A stretch of 64,000 bases of DNA from FEB-25 sp963822175 (lineage in GTDB: Bacteria > Chloroflexota > Anaerolineae > Anaerolineales > UBA4823). Location: NCBI GenBank assembly GCA_963822175.1, contig CAWGGJ010000008.1, forward strand, positions 372,001 to 436,000, given 5' to 3'. Under the pieces are notes generated by a model. That model made no database searches. It saw nothing but the letters and a program-made list of their open reading frames with translations, and was not told the DNA's origin. Made by a program: the position numbers and the translations under genes. Shown here in pieces: positions 17,279 through 26,365 of this stretch. Numbering within the stretch: the stretch's first letter is position 1; every line of letters begins with the position of its first letter.

Positions 17279-17827
17279 ATGGAGCTGGTCACTTCTCGAT
17301 TAAGGTTGAGGGATTTCATGAAGCAGGATCTGCATGCGTTGCGTGAGATGGATCGCAGGCCGGAGATGCATATCTATGAAAGGGAGCTGCCTGGCGAAAC
17401 GGATACGCGTAATACCCTGGATGAATACATAAGGGATCAATCACAAACTCCTCGAACGAGCTTCAGGCTTGCCATTACCATCCCTCCGGTGGATGAGCCA
17501 AGGGGCATCCTAAAGTTATCCAGGCAGTGGGATCTTATTCGCGAATGGGAGATTGGTTGGGCTGTCCATCCGGATGACTGGGGTAAGGGGTACGCTACAG
17601 AAGCTGCCTGGCGGGTGATGGATTGGGCTTTTGAGGAGCTAAAAATTCACCGCATCGTGGCGTTCTGCCACGCGGATAACGTCGCCTCCGTGCGGGTGAT
17701 GCAAAAGCTGGGCATGCACCAGGATGGCAGGCTGCGGGAAACGCGCTGGCTGGGTGGCAGGTGGTGGGATGAGTATGTCTATTCGATCCTGGAGCGGGAG
17801 TGGAATTTTACTACCTCGACTGGCTGA
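17279..17827 (+). CDS. RimJ/RimL-type GNAT acetyltransferase
   Basis: This product belongs to the RimJ/RimL branch: TSRLRLRDFMKQDLHALREM opens it, and IGWAVHPDDWGKGYATEAAWRVMDWAF is the diagnostic GxGxATEA acetyl-CoA loop. It ends with CHADNVASVRVMQKLGMHQDGRL. Relatives modify ribosomal protein N-termini or antibiotics. It lies 49 bases after the previous GNAT gene. No clear Shine-Dalgarno precedes ATG. Confidence 0.83.
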   Translation: MELVTSRLRLRDFMKQDLHALREMDRRPEMHIYERELPGETDTRNTLDEYIRDQSQTPRTSFRLAITIPPVDEPRGILKLSRQWDLIREWEIGWAVHPDDWGKGYATEAAWRVMDWAFEELKIHRIVAFCHADNVASVRVMQKLGMHQDGRLRETRWLGGRWWDEYVYSILEREWNFTTSTG

Positions 17828-18201
17828 TCGAACATGCCAGGTCTGGTAGTCCACCTGGGTGAATACAATATTGTCAGCAAGTTACTGGCAATTGGCAATT
17901 AATGAAGACCAGATTTTTACACCTTTCGAACAAGCGAGGTGTGTGTTAAAATTAATCAGTAGTAAATCCCTTTACAAGTACCCAGCGACATGAACCGGAT
18001 TGAATTTTCGGAAATGATCTCAGATAATCTTGCTGCCTCGGAAGAGAGCAGCGAACCTGACGGGCCTGACTTACGTACAGGTTCGTCTCAATTGAATAGG
18101 ACTGATATTTATACGGAAGCTTAGCAGGGAATCTCATTTTATTCGGATATGATTTCCCGGGAGCTTGGCTTCCGGGAAATTTGTTTACAGGAGAGTGGAT
18201 C
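17828..18201 (+). promoter_or_regulatory. Structured leader of the CorA gene
   Basis: The 374-base gap before corA has no ORF. It can fold into an 8-bp stem CGAACCTG/CAGGTTCG (18052-18059 and 18078-18085). A 9-bp hairpin ATTTCCCGG/CCGGGAAAT (18152-18160 and 18172-18180) follows, with TTTGTTT after it, ending just before the AGGAG ribosome-binding site at 18189. The layout looks like a transcription or translation attenuator. It does not match the M-box as I know it. Confidence 0.45.
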
Positions 18202-19125
18202 ATGATCACCGCATATAAGAGCATCGAAAATGAATTGCGCATAATTGATGAACCCGTTGTGGGTAGCTGGCTGAATGTTGTTAAACCCACCTCGCAGGAG
18301 GTGGCCATGCTGAAAGAGCTGGGCATCCCCCAGGATTACATTACCTACAGCCTGGACATCGATGAGAGAGCCCGGACCGAGCGTGAAGACGGGCAGTTAT
18401 TGATCCTGCTTCGGGTCTCACACTACGAAGGCGAAAACGCAGATATTCCCTTTATCACCATCCCACTGGGGATTATCATGACGGATCATTACATCGTCAC
18501 CATCTGCCAGCAGGAAAATGAAGTGGTGCAGGAGATGACGCGTCTCAGGGACCTCTCAACAATCAAGCGCAACCGCTTTGTGTTGCGCCTGCTCCTGCGG
18601 GCAGCCACCCGCTACCTTAATCACCTGCGCCAGATCACCAAGGCAGTGGATGCGCTTGAAGACCAGCTCCAGCTCTCCACCCGCAACAAGGAGGTGCTCG
18701 CGCTGCTCAAATATCAGAAGAGCCTGACCCTGTTCACAACCGCCTTGAAATCTCATGAGCTGCTGATGAAACGCCTGCAGCAGAGCCAGATGTTCCGCGA
18801 ATATGAAGAGGACGAGGACCTGTTGGAGGATGTGCTCACCGAGACCCAGCAGGCTATTGAAGTGACCAATATATCCAGCAACATCCTCAGTAGCATGATG
18901 GACGCCTTTGCCTCGATCATCTCCAACAACCTGAACAGCGTGATGAAATTCCTGGCTTCCATCACCATCATCGTCAGCCTGCCGACCTTGATCGCCAGTT
19001 TTTATGGCATGAATGTCAAGCTGCCCATGGACAGCCACAATCTGGCTTTTATCGTCATCGTATTCCTGGCGATCGCCGTGATGGCACTGGTTGGGTTCAT
19101 CTTCTGGAAACTGGATTGGCTGTAA
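18202..19125 (+). CDS. corA: CorA family magnesium (divalent cation) transporter
   Basis: This is a 307-residue CorA-type channel. The N-terminal 240 residues form the cytoplasmic alpha/beta sensor and long helices (KSLTLFTTALKSHELL). Two C-terminal helices carry the family's YGMN motif at the end of the first one (LIASFYGMNVKLP). The ATG at 18202 is preferred because AGGAG precedes it. A structured leader lies upstream, and an MgtA-type pump and an Nramp transporter are encoded at the other end of the window. Confidence 0.9.
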   Translation: MITAYKSIENELRIIDEPVVGSWLNVVKPTSQEVAMLKELGIPQDYITYSLDIDERARTEREDGQLLILLRVSHYEGENADIPFITIPLGIIMTDHYIVTICQQENEVVQEMTRLRDLSTIKRNRFVLRLLLRAATRYLNHLRQITKAVDALEDQLQLSTRNKEVLALLKYQKSLTLFTTALKSHELLMKRLQQSQMFREYEEDEDLLEDVLTETQQAIEVTNISSNILSSMMDAFASIISNNLNSVMKFLASITIIVSLPTLIASFYGMNVKLPMDSHNLAFIVIVFLAIAVMALVGFIFWKLDWL

Positions 19126-19137
19126 AGGCACATGCTG

Positions 19138-19184
19138 ATACCATGCATGGAGAACTTGCATGGTATGCACCATACGGGTATAAT
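19138..19184 (+). promoter_or_regulatory. tRNA-Val promoter with overlapping inverted repeat
   Basis: TTGCAT (19156-19161) and TATAAT (19179-19184) stand 17 bases apart, and the tRNA begins 18 bases after the -10 box. An exact 10-bp inverted repeat ATACCATGCA/TGCATGGTAT (19138-19147 and 19157-19166) overlaps the -35 box. It might be a CorA terminator without a T-run, or a regulator site. Confidence 0.7.
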
Positions 19185-19201
19185 GTGTGCCTGAATAATC
19201 A

Positions 19202-19276
<75 letters not shown>

Positions 19277-19277
19277 C

Positions 19278-19314
19278 AAAAAAAGCTATTGGCAATCAGC
19301 CAGTAGCTTTTTTG
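19278..19314 (+). terminator. Intrinsic terminator of tRNA-Val
   Basis: A-rich arm AAAAAAGCTA, inner stem TTGGC/GCCA with loop AATCA, and TAGCTTTTTT form a hairpin with a strong T-run right after the tRNA. It may also serve the converging HEAT gene on the other strand. Confidence 0.85.
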
Positions 19315-19346
19315 TATTATTGGGATAGCTGTCTACGTATTGAAAG

Positions 19347-19904
19347 CTATTTTTTAATGTACCTCAGGGTTTCCAGGGCTCTCTCGGCTGCCCAGGGTAC
19401 CGCCGCAGTCGGCTCGACGTCCTCCAGTGCCTCGAAAACTGCCCCTTCCACTTCATTCAGTTTGCCTGAATCCTTCAACACATGCAGGATATGGTGTGCT
19501 CCCTGGCGTAGCCATATGGAATCATAGTCATGTAAGAGGGCTTCTAAAAGTGGAGGAAGCGCAGCTTTTTCTAAAACGATCATTGCCTCCGAGGCTGCCC
19601 AACGTACACCTGCATTTTCATCCTTTAGGCATTGGACCAGGGCAGAGGCGGAATCGGGATCTCCAATGCCTTCCAATACCTTGATCACCTGCCAACGCAT
19701 TTGTGGGTCGGCATCAGAAAGAGAGTTTATCAAGTCGGGAACAGCAGGCTTTCCAATACAGATTAATGCAGTGCGGGCATGCATGCGGATGAATCCATCC
19801 GCATCACCGAGAAATTTGATTAGCGAAGGGATGTCACTGTCCGAAAAATCATCTGTACAACCTGAAATATTATGAATATCAGATATAACTGGATCGTTGA
19901 CCAT
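19347..19904 (-). CDS. HEAT-repeat (PBS-lyase-like) protein
   Basis: The 185-residue protein contains four to five HEAT-like helical repeats, for example SLIKFLGDADGFIRMHARTALICIG, SLSDADPQMRWQVIKVLEGIG and CLKDENAGVRWAASEAM. Such proteins mediate protein-protein contacts. There is no catalytic motif and no signal peptide, so it should be cytoplasmic. It is not obviously linked to its neighbours. Confidence 0.75.
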   Translation of the reverse strand: MVNDPVISDIHNISGCTDDFSDSDIPSLIKFLGDADGFIRMHARTALICIGKPAVPDLINSLSDADPQMRWQVIKVLEGIGDPDSASALVQCLKDENAGVRWAASEAMIVLEKAALPPLLEALLHDYDSIWLRQGAHHILHVLKDSGKLNEVEGAVFEALEDVEPTAAVPWAAERALETLRYIKK

Positions 19905-20103
19905 ATTGTCCTCCTCTACCCTCGAAGAGATCCATGACGGTTTTCAATGTTAAGGCAAAACCAGTCATGTATCCGGGTTGAGGTGATTTACCCTTTTATC
20001 CTACCCTATATTTGGGCGTGGTCAACTTAACATTGGATTAAGACAGACGGATCTATAAAGTAGCTTGACTGGGTCCGTAAAGCTGGCAGATTTTCGGGAG
20101 GAT

Positions 20104-20682
20104 CTATTTGAATTTACGAGGAAAGAATTGCCCGTTTTCGGCGGTCGATGAGGTTGGGAAAACACCGGCCTGGGTCGAACGCAGGTCTTCGATAGTGATA
20201 AAGGCGTTCGGATGGGTCTGATGGATGATATTGATCACGATGGCCATATCCTTCCGTTTTGCCACCGTATAGACCAGCGTTACAGGACCTGTGGTACCCT
20301 GCCCGTTCACGCAGGTTACCCCATACCCCGCATTATGCAAGTTCTGGGTTAACGTGTCTGCATCATTTTGGACAATGACGCACAGGATCTGGGTGCCGAT
20401 CGCCAGCCGATCTTCGATATACATACCGACAAAATTTCCGGCAGCAAAACCGGCCGCGTATGCCAGATATGCCACGATATTATGAGCATGGCTGACAATT
20501 TGGGATACAACCGTTATCCAGATGAATACTTCGACAAAACCAAGGATGGGGGCCAGGTTTCTTTTCCCCCTGGAGATGAAAATGATCCGCAATGTACCCA
20601 GGCTGACGTCTGCGACCCGGGCAAAAAATACCAGCAATGGGATGATGACATAGATGTAAAGATTGGAGTCTAAAATGTTCAT
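20104..20682 (-). CDS. UPF0316/DUF2179 family membrane protein
   Basis: The N-terminal 85 residues have three hydrophobic helices with ARVADVSLGTLRIIFISRGKRNLAPILGFVEVFIW, which is characteristic of the UPF0316 (DUF5698) family. A cytoplasmic DUF2179 domain of about 80 residues follows. The start codon directly follows the stop of the Na+/H+ antiporter gene (TAG-ATG), so the two are translationally coupled. The function of the family is unknown. Confidence 0.78.
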   Translation of the reverse strand: MNILDSNLYIYVIIPLLVFFARVADVSLGTLRIIFISRGKRNLAPILGFVEVFIWITVVSQIVSHAHNIVAYLAYAAGFAAGNFVGMYIEDRLAIGTQILCVIVQNDADTLTQNLHNAGYGVTCVNGQGTTGPVTLVYTVAKRKDMAIVINIIHQTHPNAFITIEDLRSTQAGVFPTSSTAENGQFFPRKFK

Positions 20683-22515
20683 CTATAAATCATTTTCTTG
20701 TTCAAGGGGTATGGTCTCATCTTCCAGCTGTTCACCTTTATCGACAAACAGGTGCTTAATGGGCAGAATAGTTTCCCGCTCACACAGGGTGGTGATCACA
20801 TCCCCGGCGTGCAAGTGTGTGTCACCACGCGGGATGATGACCTCATCGCCTCGCTGGATGGAGACCAGCACCGCAGCGCGGGGTATATCAAGTTCTGCAA
20901 TGGTTTTTCCCACCGCAAGGGAATCGTCCGGGATGGTTATCTCCAAAAATTGTGTGCGAGCTTCAGCTTCATCGGGCAATGCTGTGTATCCTTCGCTGAG
21001 CTGGGCATCCACTTCTGTCGATAATTGCTCAAATACATCATCGGAGATGACCCCATCATGGCGCAGGTCAAACAGGGACGAACGCTGCGCCCGCAGCATC
21101 TCGCGCCAGCCAACAGCGAGCTCCTCTGCCTCCAGCTCGGGATCAGCCAGCAGGATCCCCCGCACTTTCTCTGCCAGCGCTGTGGCTTGCGTGGTGATAT
21201 CGCGCTTTAGCCTTTCCCAGGTGTGGCTGGAGAGCATCCCATCATTATGCATCCGGTCCAGTCGTGAGTCTGCGCTGCGCAGGGCGGTGAGTCGGGCGTG
21301 ATGCAGCTCATAATCAACCTGGGCTTCTGAGCGGGTGATGATCTTCAGCCGGCGGATGAAAGGTGCCATGGTAGTGCTTTGCACCAGAAGGGTAAATAAA
21401 ACTACCCCAAAAGTCATCACCCGTAATAATTCACGCTGCGGACCTATTGATTCTGTCAGGCTTAATACCATTGCCAGGCTGACGGCACCACGTAGATCAC
21501 CCCAGGTGAGCACATGCTGCCAGCGGAATGGTATGGGCTCTGAAAACCGGTTGATCACCCAGCTCAGGCCATACACAACAATGATGCGGGCAACAAACAC
21601 TGCCAGGATCGCCCACAGGATCGGCTGCCAGGCTGCCAGCATGGTCGTAATATTGATCTGTAAGCCAATTAACAGGAATATAAAAGAGTTGGTCAGGAAC
21701 ACCACATACTCCCAGAAATTGAAGATCACAATTCGGCTGGTGGGGCTCATGCCTCGGGGACTGATATTGCCATTGACCAACCCAGCGACCAACACTGCCA
21801 GAACGCCACTCACACCCAGTCTTTCGCCCAACAGGTAGGACCCAAAAGCGAGGATGGTGGTCAGCGTTGTCTCGATCAGGTAATTGTCCACCCGGGAAAT
21901 CACCTGGGCAACCAGTATCCCCAGCACCAGGCCCAAGACAATGCCCCCGAAAGCTACTTTAGCGAACTCTACCAGGCTTTGGACCGGGTGGAATTGTCCG
22001 GTGAGTGCTACTGCCAGCATCAGGTTGAACAGGACGATGGCAGTGCCATCATTGAACAGGCTTTCACCCTCGATGAGTACCGATAGGCGTTTGGGAACAC
22101 CAAGACTGCGGAACAAAGATACCACTGCAACCGGGTCGGTGGCGGAGATGAGCGCACCGAATACCAGGGCAATTGGAATGCTGAGCTTGGGTCCCAGCAC
22201 CATGATTCCCCCAACGATCAAAGTTGTCAGGATGACGCCAGGAACGGCCAGGATGACGATACCAGGCAGGTTACGCCGAAGCTCCACCAGGTTGATGTGG
22301 AATGCAGCTTCAAACACCAGCGGAGGAACGAACAATGCCAGGATCAGTTCAGGCGTCAGCTCGATCTTTACCGTGGTTTGGAATGTGAATAGAAAACCAA
22401 CTACAACCAATGCAACCGTATAGGGAATCCGTAGCCGCCGCACAGCAATGGCGACAATGGAAACGATCAATAACAGCTCAATGATCAATGTTTCGGTGGC
22501 GATGAACTGCTCCAT
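20683..22515 (-). CDS. Na+/H+ antiporter (CPA1 family) with C-terminal TrkA-C domain
   Basis: The N-terminal 400 residues are a CPA1 monovalent cation:proton antiporter of about 12 membrane helices. GALISATDPVAVVSLFRSLG and EGESLFNDGTAIVLF hold the ion-binding Asp and neighbouring residues, and WGDLRGAVSLAM lies further on. A cytoplasmic region ends in a TrkA-C-like domain (GKTIAELDIPRAAVLVSIQRGDEVIIPRGDTHLHAGD) that usually senses ligand or nucleotide. Length is 610 residues. It is followed without a gap by the UPF0316 gene. Confidence 0.87.
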   Translation of the reverse strand: MEQFIATETLIIELLLIVSIVAIAVRRLRIPYTVALVVVGFLFTFQTTVKIELTPELILALFVPPLVFEAAFHINLVELRRNLPGIVILAVPGVILTTLIVGGIMVLGPKLSIPIALVFGALISATDPVAVVSLFRSLGVPKRLSVLIEGESLFNDGTAIVLFNLMLAVALTGQFHPVQSLVEFAKVAFGGIVLGLVLGILVAQVISRVDNYLIETTLTTILAFGSYLLGERLGVSGVLAVLVAGLVNGNISPRGMSPTSRIVIFNFWEYVVFLTNSFIFLLIGLQINITTMLAAWQPILWAILAVFVARIIVVYGLSWVINRFSEPIPFRWQHVLTWGDLRGAVSLAMVLSLTESIGPQRELLRVMTFGVVLFTLLVQSTTMAPFIRRLKIITRSEAQVDYELHHARLTALRSADSRLDRMHNDGMLSSHTWERLKRDITTQATALAEKVRGILLADPELEAEELAVGWREMLRAQRSSLFDLRHDGVISDDVFEQLSTEVDAQLSEGYTALPDEAEARTQFLEITIPDDSLAVGKTIAELDIPRAAVLVSIQRGDEVIIPRGDTHLHAGDVITTLCERETILPIKHLFVDKGEQLEDETIPLEQENDL

Positions 22516-22615
22516 GTTGGTTCAGGCTCCGTAAAAAATATACTCTCTCTTCAGAGATCAATATTACACCAAGAAATATATTAACCAGGGTGCACTTTTT
22601 GCTGCAAAATATTCA

Positions 22616-25600
22616 TCACACATTTGGACGGGTTTTGTGCGGAATCCAGGTGACACCCCATTTTTCTTCAAATTTACGCCTGTTCTCGTGGAATATACGT
22701 TGTAATTCCTGGTTCTCGAACTGGTCGAAGGACGCCCCATGGAAGTGATGAATAAATACATCTTCAGCGCATTGTAAATACAACCCGGATTGCTGGATCT
22801 TTAATGCCAGGTCATCGTCTTCAAACATGCCAACATGATATCGCTCATCCAAACCACCCACCTGTTCATAGAGAGAACGAGAGATCATGGCACAGTATAA
22901 AGCCAATACCCGAATCCTGAAGGAGATACCATTAAATTTACACGCTCTCCTGGCGGAGAAGTAATTGATATCGCTCAGCTCGGTGTAATTGACCTGGATT
23001 TTGGCTTCATTGCCAATGGCATTGGTGACGGGGCCGACCATGCCTGCTTTGGAGTATTTTTTCAGGTGGATAGATAATCGGTGCAGCCATCCTGGGGTGA
23101 CGATCGTGTCGTTATTCAGCAGCACGAGGTAATCACCACTGGAAGTGCCTGCTCCGAGGTTATTGGCACTGGCAAATCCCAGGTTGCGGTCATTGCGAAT
23201 AAAAGTTATATTGTGGAAGGTATTTTTAAAGCCTTCAATAAATTCTACCGTTCCATCCACTGAGGCGTTATCCACAATGACAATCTCATAATTCGGATAC
23301 TCGGTATTCTTGATGATGCTCTCCAGGCACTGCCTGGTAAATTCAAGCTTGTTGTAGGTAACAACAATGATCGAGATCTTGGGGAATAATTGGCAAAATG
23401 CAGACTCGAGGGCATCAGCCTGTGCCTTCCGGAGATTTGCCTGGAATAATTCCTGGTCTGCATGTTCGGGCAGCTCAGGATCCATACTGTCCGGGAGAAC
23501 GATTGAGTTTTTAGTTCCACTACCCATTTTCAGCTGATGCTCTAAGGATGAAAACAAGACCAGGTCGCTCTGGCTCAATAATTGTCGTTCATCCCAGGTG
23601 GTGGATTTGCTAGCCGGTGAAGGATCAGCATCCTCAACGGTGCAGTGATAAACCAGCTTCCAGCCAAATTCATCGTATAGTTGAAGTGCCAACCCTTGCC
23701 AGGAAGGCTGGTCTACCTTGATGATCGCCGAGTGAATATTGAAGGCTGCGCCAATCTCCGCCATGCCATTCGATAGTAAAACGACATCGTCAAGCGAAAG
23801 CGTTTTGCCAGCGAGCACTGATTCGCTACAACAGGGTAATCGAAGTAGATATACCTGCTGCCCGACCTTTCTTATCTGTACAGATTTCTTGTGAGAGAAG
23901 CCCGGATGAACGAAAAATATCCGGTGCCCGGCTTCAGCCAGCTGAAGGGCAAGCGTTTGTGGTCCTCGTGCCTTGGACTCCCAGTCAGTGGATGGGAAGA
24001 TAATGATGTCGGCTTTTTGGGTCGGCTCGGAAGTAGCCTGCCGCAGGAGGGCATCCGCATAGCCAGGAGAAAGCTCGTAATATTGCTCGCTGCTGAGAGA
24101 GCTGAGCTGTACCTTACCTGCAGTAACCTTGCTCTTCGACCCTGGTATGGGCTTGCGGATTGGTCTGTTTAGAGCTTCTTCATGGCTTTGGATTTCCAGA
24201 TTTTCTGGCAGGTATCCTGGTTGTGAGAAACCAGTGGGCTCTTTAGAGGTGGAATCGGAGGCCTGATATGGGACGGCATAATTATAAGTATCGTTCGCCT
24301 CGTTGCTGAATGTGCCTGTCTGGATGACCTGGTAACCTTGTTTCATTGCCAGCAGGCATATCACTCGCTCGAGGGCATGTGCCAGGGTGGCGTCAATCTG
24401 GCCTGATTCCTCGGGGAAATCTGCCTCGCTAAGGCCCAGGTTTAATAGAGGGGCAATGGCTCGTGGCTTGAACCAAAACATTGACCCGGCAATGAAATTA
24501 AAATCTTCTCCGTTATATTCCAGGCCTAATTTTTGAGACAGATCTGTAATTATTGGCTGGTTGCCACCGATAAAGTAGCGTGTGGAGATGATGTGGTTTT
24601 TTGGGCCAATGATCCCAATGTTATCGTCATCCAGGTGTTGCTTGATCGCTTCGATCTGCTCGGCAGAACCCAGCAGCTCATCCAATATTTCTGTTCGCCA
24701 CTCCGTTCCATCCTCCCGGTGAAGGCTTTTCTTGGTGTGAATTTTACAGACATAATCATATCCCAGTGGATTGACCATGGAAAACAGCCTGAGAAATGGA
24801 GCAATATCCCGACCCCGGTTGGTACAGCGGTATATTATTGCACGTGGGAATCTTTCAAGGATCAGCTCGTAGTTGAAATTCGTCTCATCGGGGATCGATA
24901 CGTAAAAGTCAAAATCCTGGTCGAGGTTTTCCAGGTATTGGAGCGTCTCATCCCACAGCTCGGGATAAAACAGGTGGAATATCACCGCAGTATTGCTTTT
25001 CTTTTGATTACGGGATATCGGGGATAATACTGAAACAGACGGCTGTGTGCTATTTAGCAAGGGCTGTAACGATTTGGCGGTGGCATCCAGATATGCATAC
25101 CCATACTTTCTATCCGGTTCGAGGTGTGTGCCTTCAGCCCACTCATTCCAGGCGTTGATAAAAACAAGCCGCTCTTCCTCCGCAGCGTTCTCCACGGTGT
25201 AATTTATGGCAGAAGAAAGCCATGCCTGGTAGATCTGGGGCGATGAGTTATGGAATATCATCGCACGATCCTGTCTCCTGGGGGTATTATCCCAGCAGGT
25301 GACCACCGCTTTGAAAAGTTTATAACCGGGAGGTGCCTTGGCACTCATTTGGTCAGCAACGTGGTGGTACTCGAACACCATCCCATCAAAATCGGGGTTG
25401 GTGATCTTCAATTTCGAATTTAACTGGGGAAGGTATGGGATGCCATGGGGCGGAAATTCTGTTGCAGCATCAAAACCCATGCTGCGCGGATCGATGATCC
25501 TGCCGCTCTGGACTGCCACCAGATATATCTCTCCGAGACCAACCTCCCTGCAGTAGGATCGCCACCTATTTACCGTCTCAACCGGATCTGGCAATATTTG

Positions 25601-26365
25601 CGGTCGATATACGATCAGGACCGGACGTCCACTGATCCTGATATATCTTTTATGGGTTAGGTAAGGGATGATATCCTTGATGAATGCAAAATCACTTTCT
25701 GATGAGTGGCTTTGGGCGATGAGCACTTCTTTATCAAGGCCATCCCAGGTCCTGGTCCAATTTTCATTAGCCCAGCACAGGCAAAATGGCAGATCAATGT
25801 TTGGATTTTGAATAAACTGCTCCAATGGTAACTCAAGCAATCTTTTTCCATTGAACCAGTAATAGTAGAAACAAAATCCATGTATCCCGAATTTTTTAGC
25901 CAGCTCTGCCTGGCGCTGTTGAACCTCGGGGACACGCAGGTCGTAAAATCCCAGCTCAGCAGGCAGGTGCGGCTGATAGTGACCCACAAAATTTGGAGCA
26001 GCCTTAGAAACACTGGACCATTCTGTAAATCCCTTTCCCCACCAGGCATCATTTTCGGGTATAGGATGGAATTGTGGCAGGTAGAATGCAATGGTTTTTA
26101 CCGGAAGGTCTTCATTCGACAGATCATAAGAAGGAAATGGGACATATTCCGCAGTTGTTTTATTCTGACTTGTGGAGAGGTAAGTCTTATAGATTTCATT
26201 AAAATGAGATTCGTCGGTTTGAAATACCACTTCCCTGTTTTGTTCCATGCGTAGCTGGTTTGTCAGTTTGGTCTTCGTCTTTTTATAAGCCGCGCCAATG
26301 CCTTCATCCGACAGGACCTCAAAAAATCGCTTGGATAATGAAAAGAGTCGATTTTTATACTTCAT
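22616..26365 (-). CDS. Three-part glycan enzyme: WbsX-like, RgpF-like and GT2 glycosyltransferase
   Basis: This 1249-residue protein starts at ATG 26365, whose ATGA overlaps the stop of the upstream gene. About residues 90-440 are a WbsX-type domain (IAFYLPQFHPIPENDAWWGKGFTEW, WANENWTRTWDG, NEWAEGTHLEPD) related to glycoside hydrolase 99. About residues 470-690 match the rhamnan-synthesis RgpF type (AVIFHLFYPELW, KIHTKKSLHREDG). A GT-B-like middle follows. The last 260 residues are a GT2 glycosyltransferase with IIVVTYNKLEFTRQCLESI, IVDNASVDGT, LLNNDT and FEDDDLALKIQ. It should build or remodel a surface polysaccharide. Confidence 0.83.
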   Translation of the reverse strand: MKYKNRLFSLSKRFFEVLSDEGIGAAYKKTKTKLTNQLRMEQNREVVFQTDESHFNEIYKTYLSTSQNKTTAEYVPFPSYDLSNEDLPVKTIAFYLPQFHPIPENDAWWGKGFTEWSSVSKAAPNFVGHYQPHLPAELGFYDLRVPEVQQRQAELAKKFGIHGFCFYYYWFNGKRLLELPLEQFIQNPNIDLPFCLCWANENWTRTWDGLDKEVLIAQSHSSESDFAFIKDIIPYLTHKRYIRISGRPVLIVYRPQILPDPVETVNRWRSYCREVGLGEIYLVAVQSGRIIDPRSMGFDAATEFPPHGIPYLPQLNSKLKITNPDFDGMVFEYHHVADQMSAKAPPGYKLFKAVVTCWDNTPRRQDRAMIFHNSSPQIYQAWLSSAINYTVENAAEEERLVFINAWNEWAEGTHLEPDRKYGYAYLDATAKSLQPLLNSTQPSVSVLSPISRNQKKSNTAVIFHLFYPELWDETLQYLENLDQDFDFYVSIPDETNFNYELILERFPRAIIYRCTNRGRDIAPFLRLFSMVNPLGYDYVCKIHTKKSLHREDGTEWRTEILDELLGSAEQIEAIKQHLDDDNIGIIGPKNHIISTRYFIGGNQPIITDLSQKLGLEYNGEDFNFIAGSMFWFKPRAIAPLLNLGLSEADFPEESGQIDATLAHALERVICLLAMKQGYQVIQTGTFSNEANDTYNYAVPYQASDSTSKEPTGFSQPGYLPENLEIQSHEEALNRPIRKPIPGSKSKVTAGKVQLSSLSSEQYYELSPGYADALLRQATSEPTQKADIIIFPSTDWESKARGPQTLALQLAEAGHRIFFVHPGFSHKKSVQIRKVGQQVYLLRLPCCSESVLAGKTLSLDDVVLLSNGMAEIGAAFNIHSAIIKVDQPSWQGLALQLYDEFGWKLVYHCTVEDADPSPASKSTTWDERQLLSQSDLVLFSSLEHQLKMGSGTKNSIVLPDSMDPELPEHADQELFQANLRKAQADALESAFCQLFPKISIIVVTYNKLEFTRQCLESIIKNTEYPNYEIVIVDNASVDGTVEFIEGFKNTFHNITFIRNDRNLGFASANNLGAGTSSGDYLVLLNNDTIVTPGWLHRLSIHLKKYSKAGMVGPVTNAIGNEAKIQVNYTELSDINYFSARRACKFNGISFRIRVLALYCAMISRSLYEQVGGLDERYHVGMFEDDDLALKIQQSGLYLQCAEDVFIHHFHGASFDQFENQELQRIFHENRRKFEEKWGVTWIPHKTRPNV

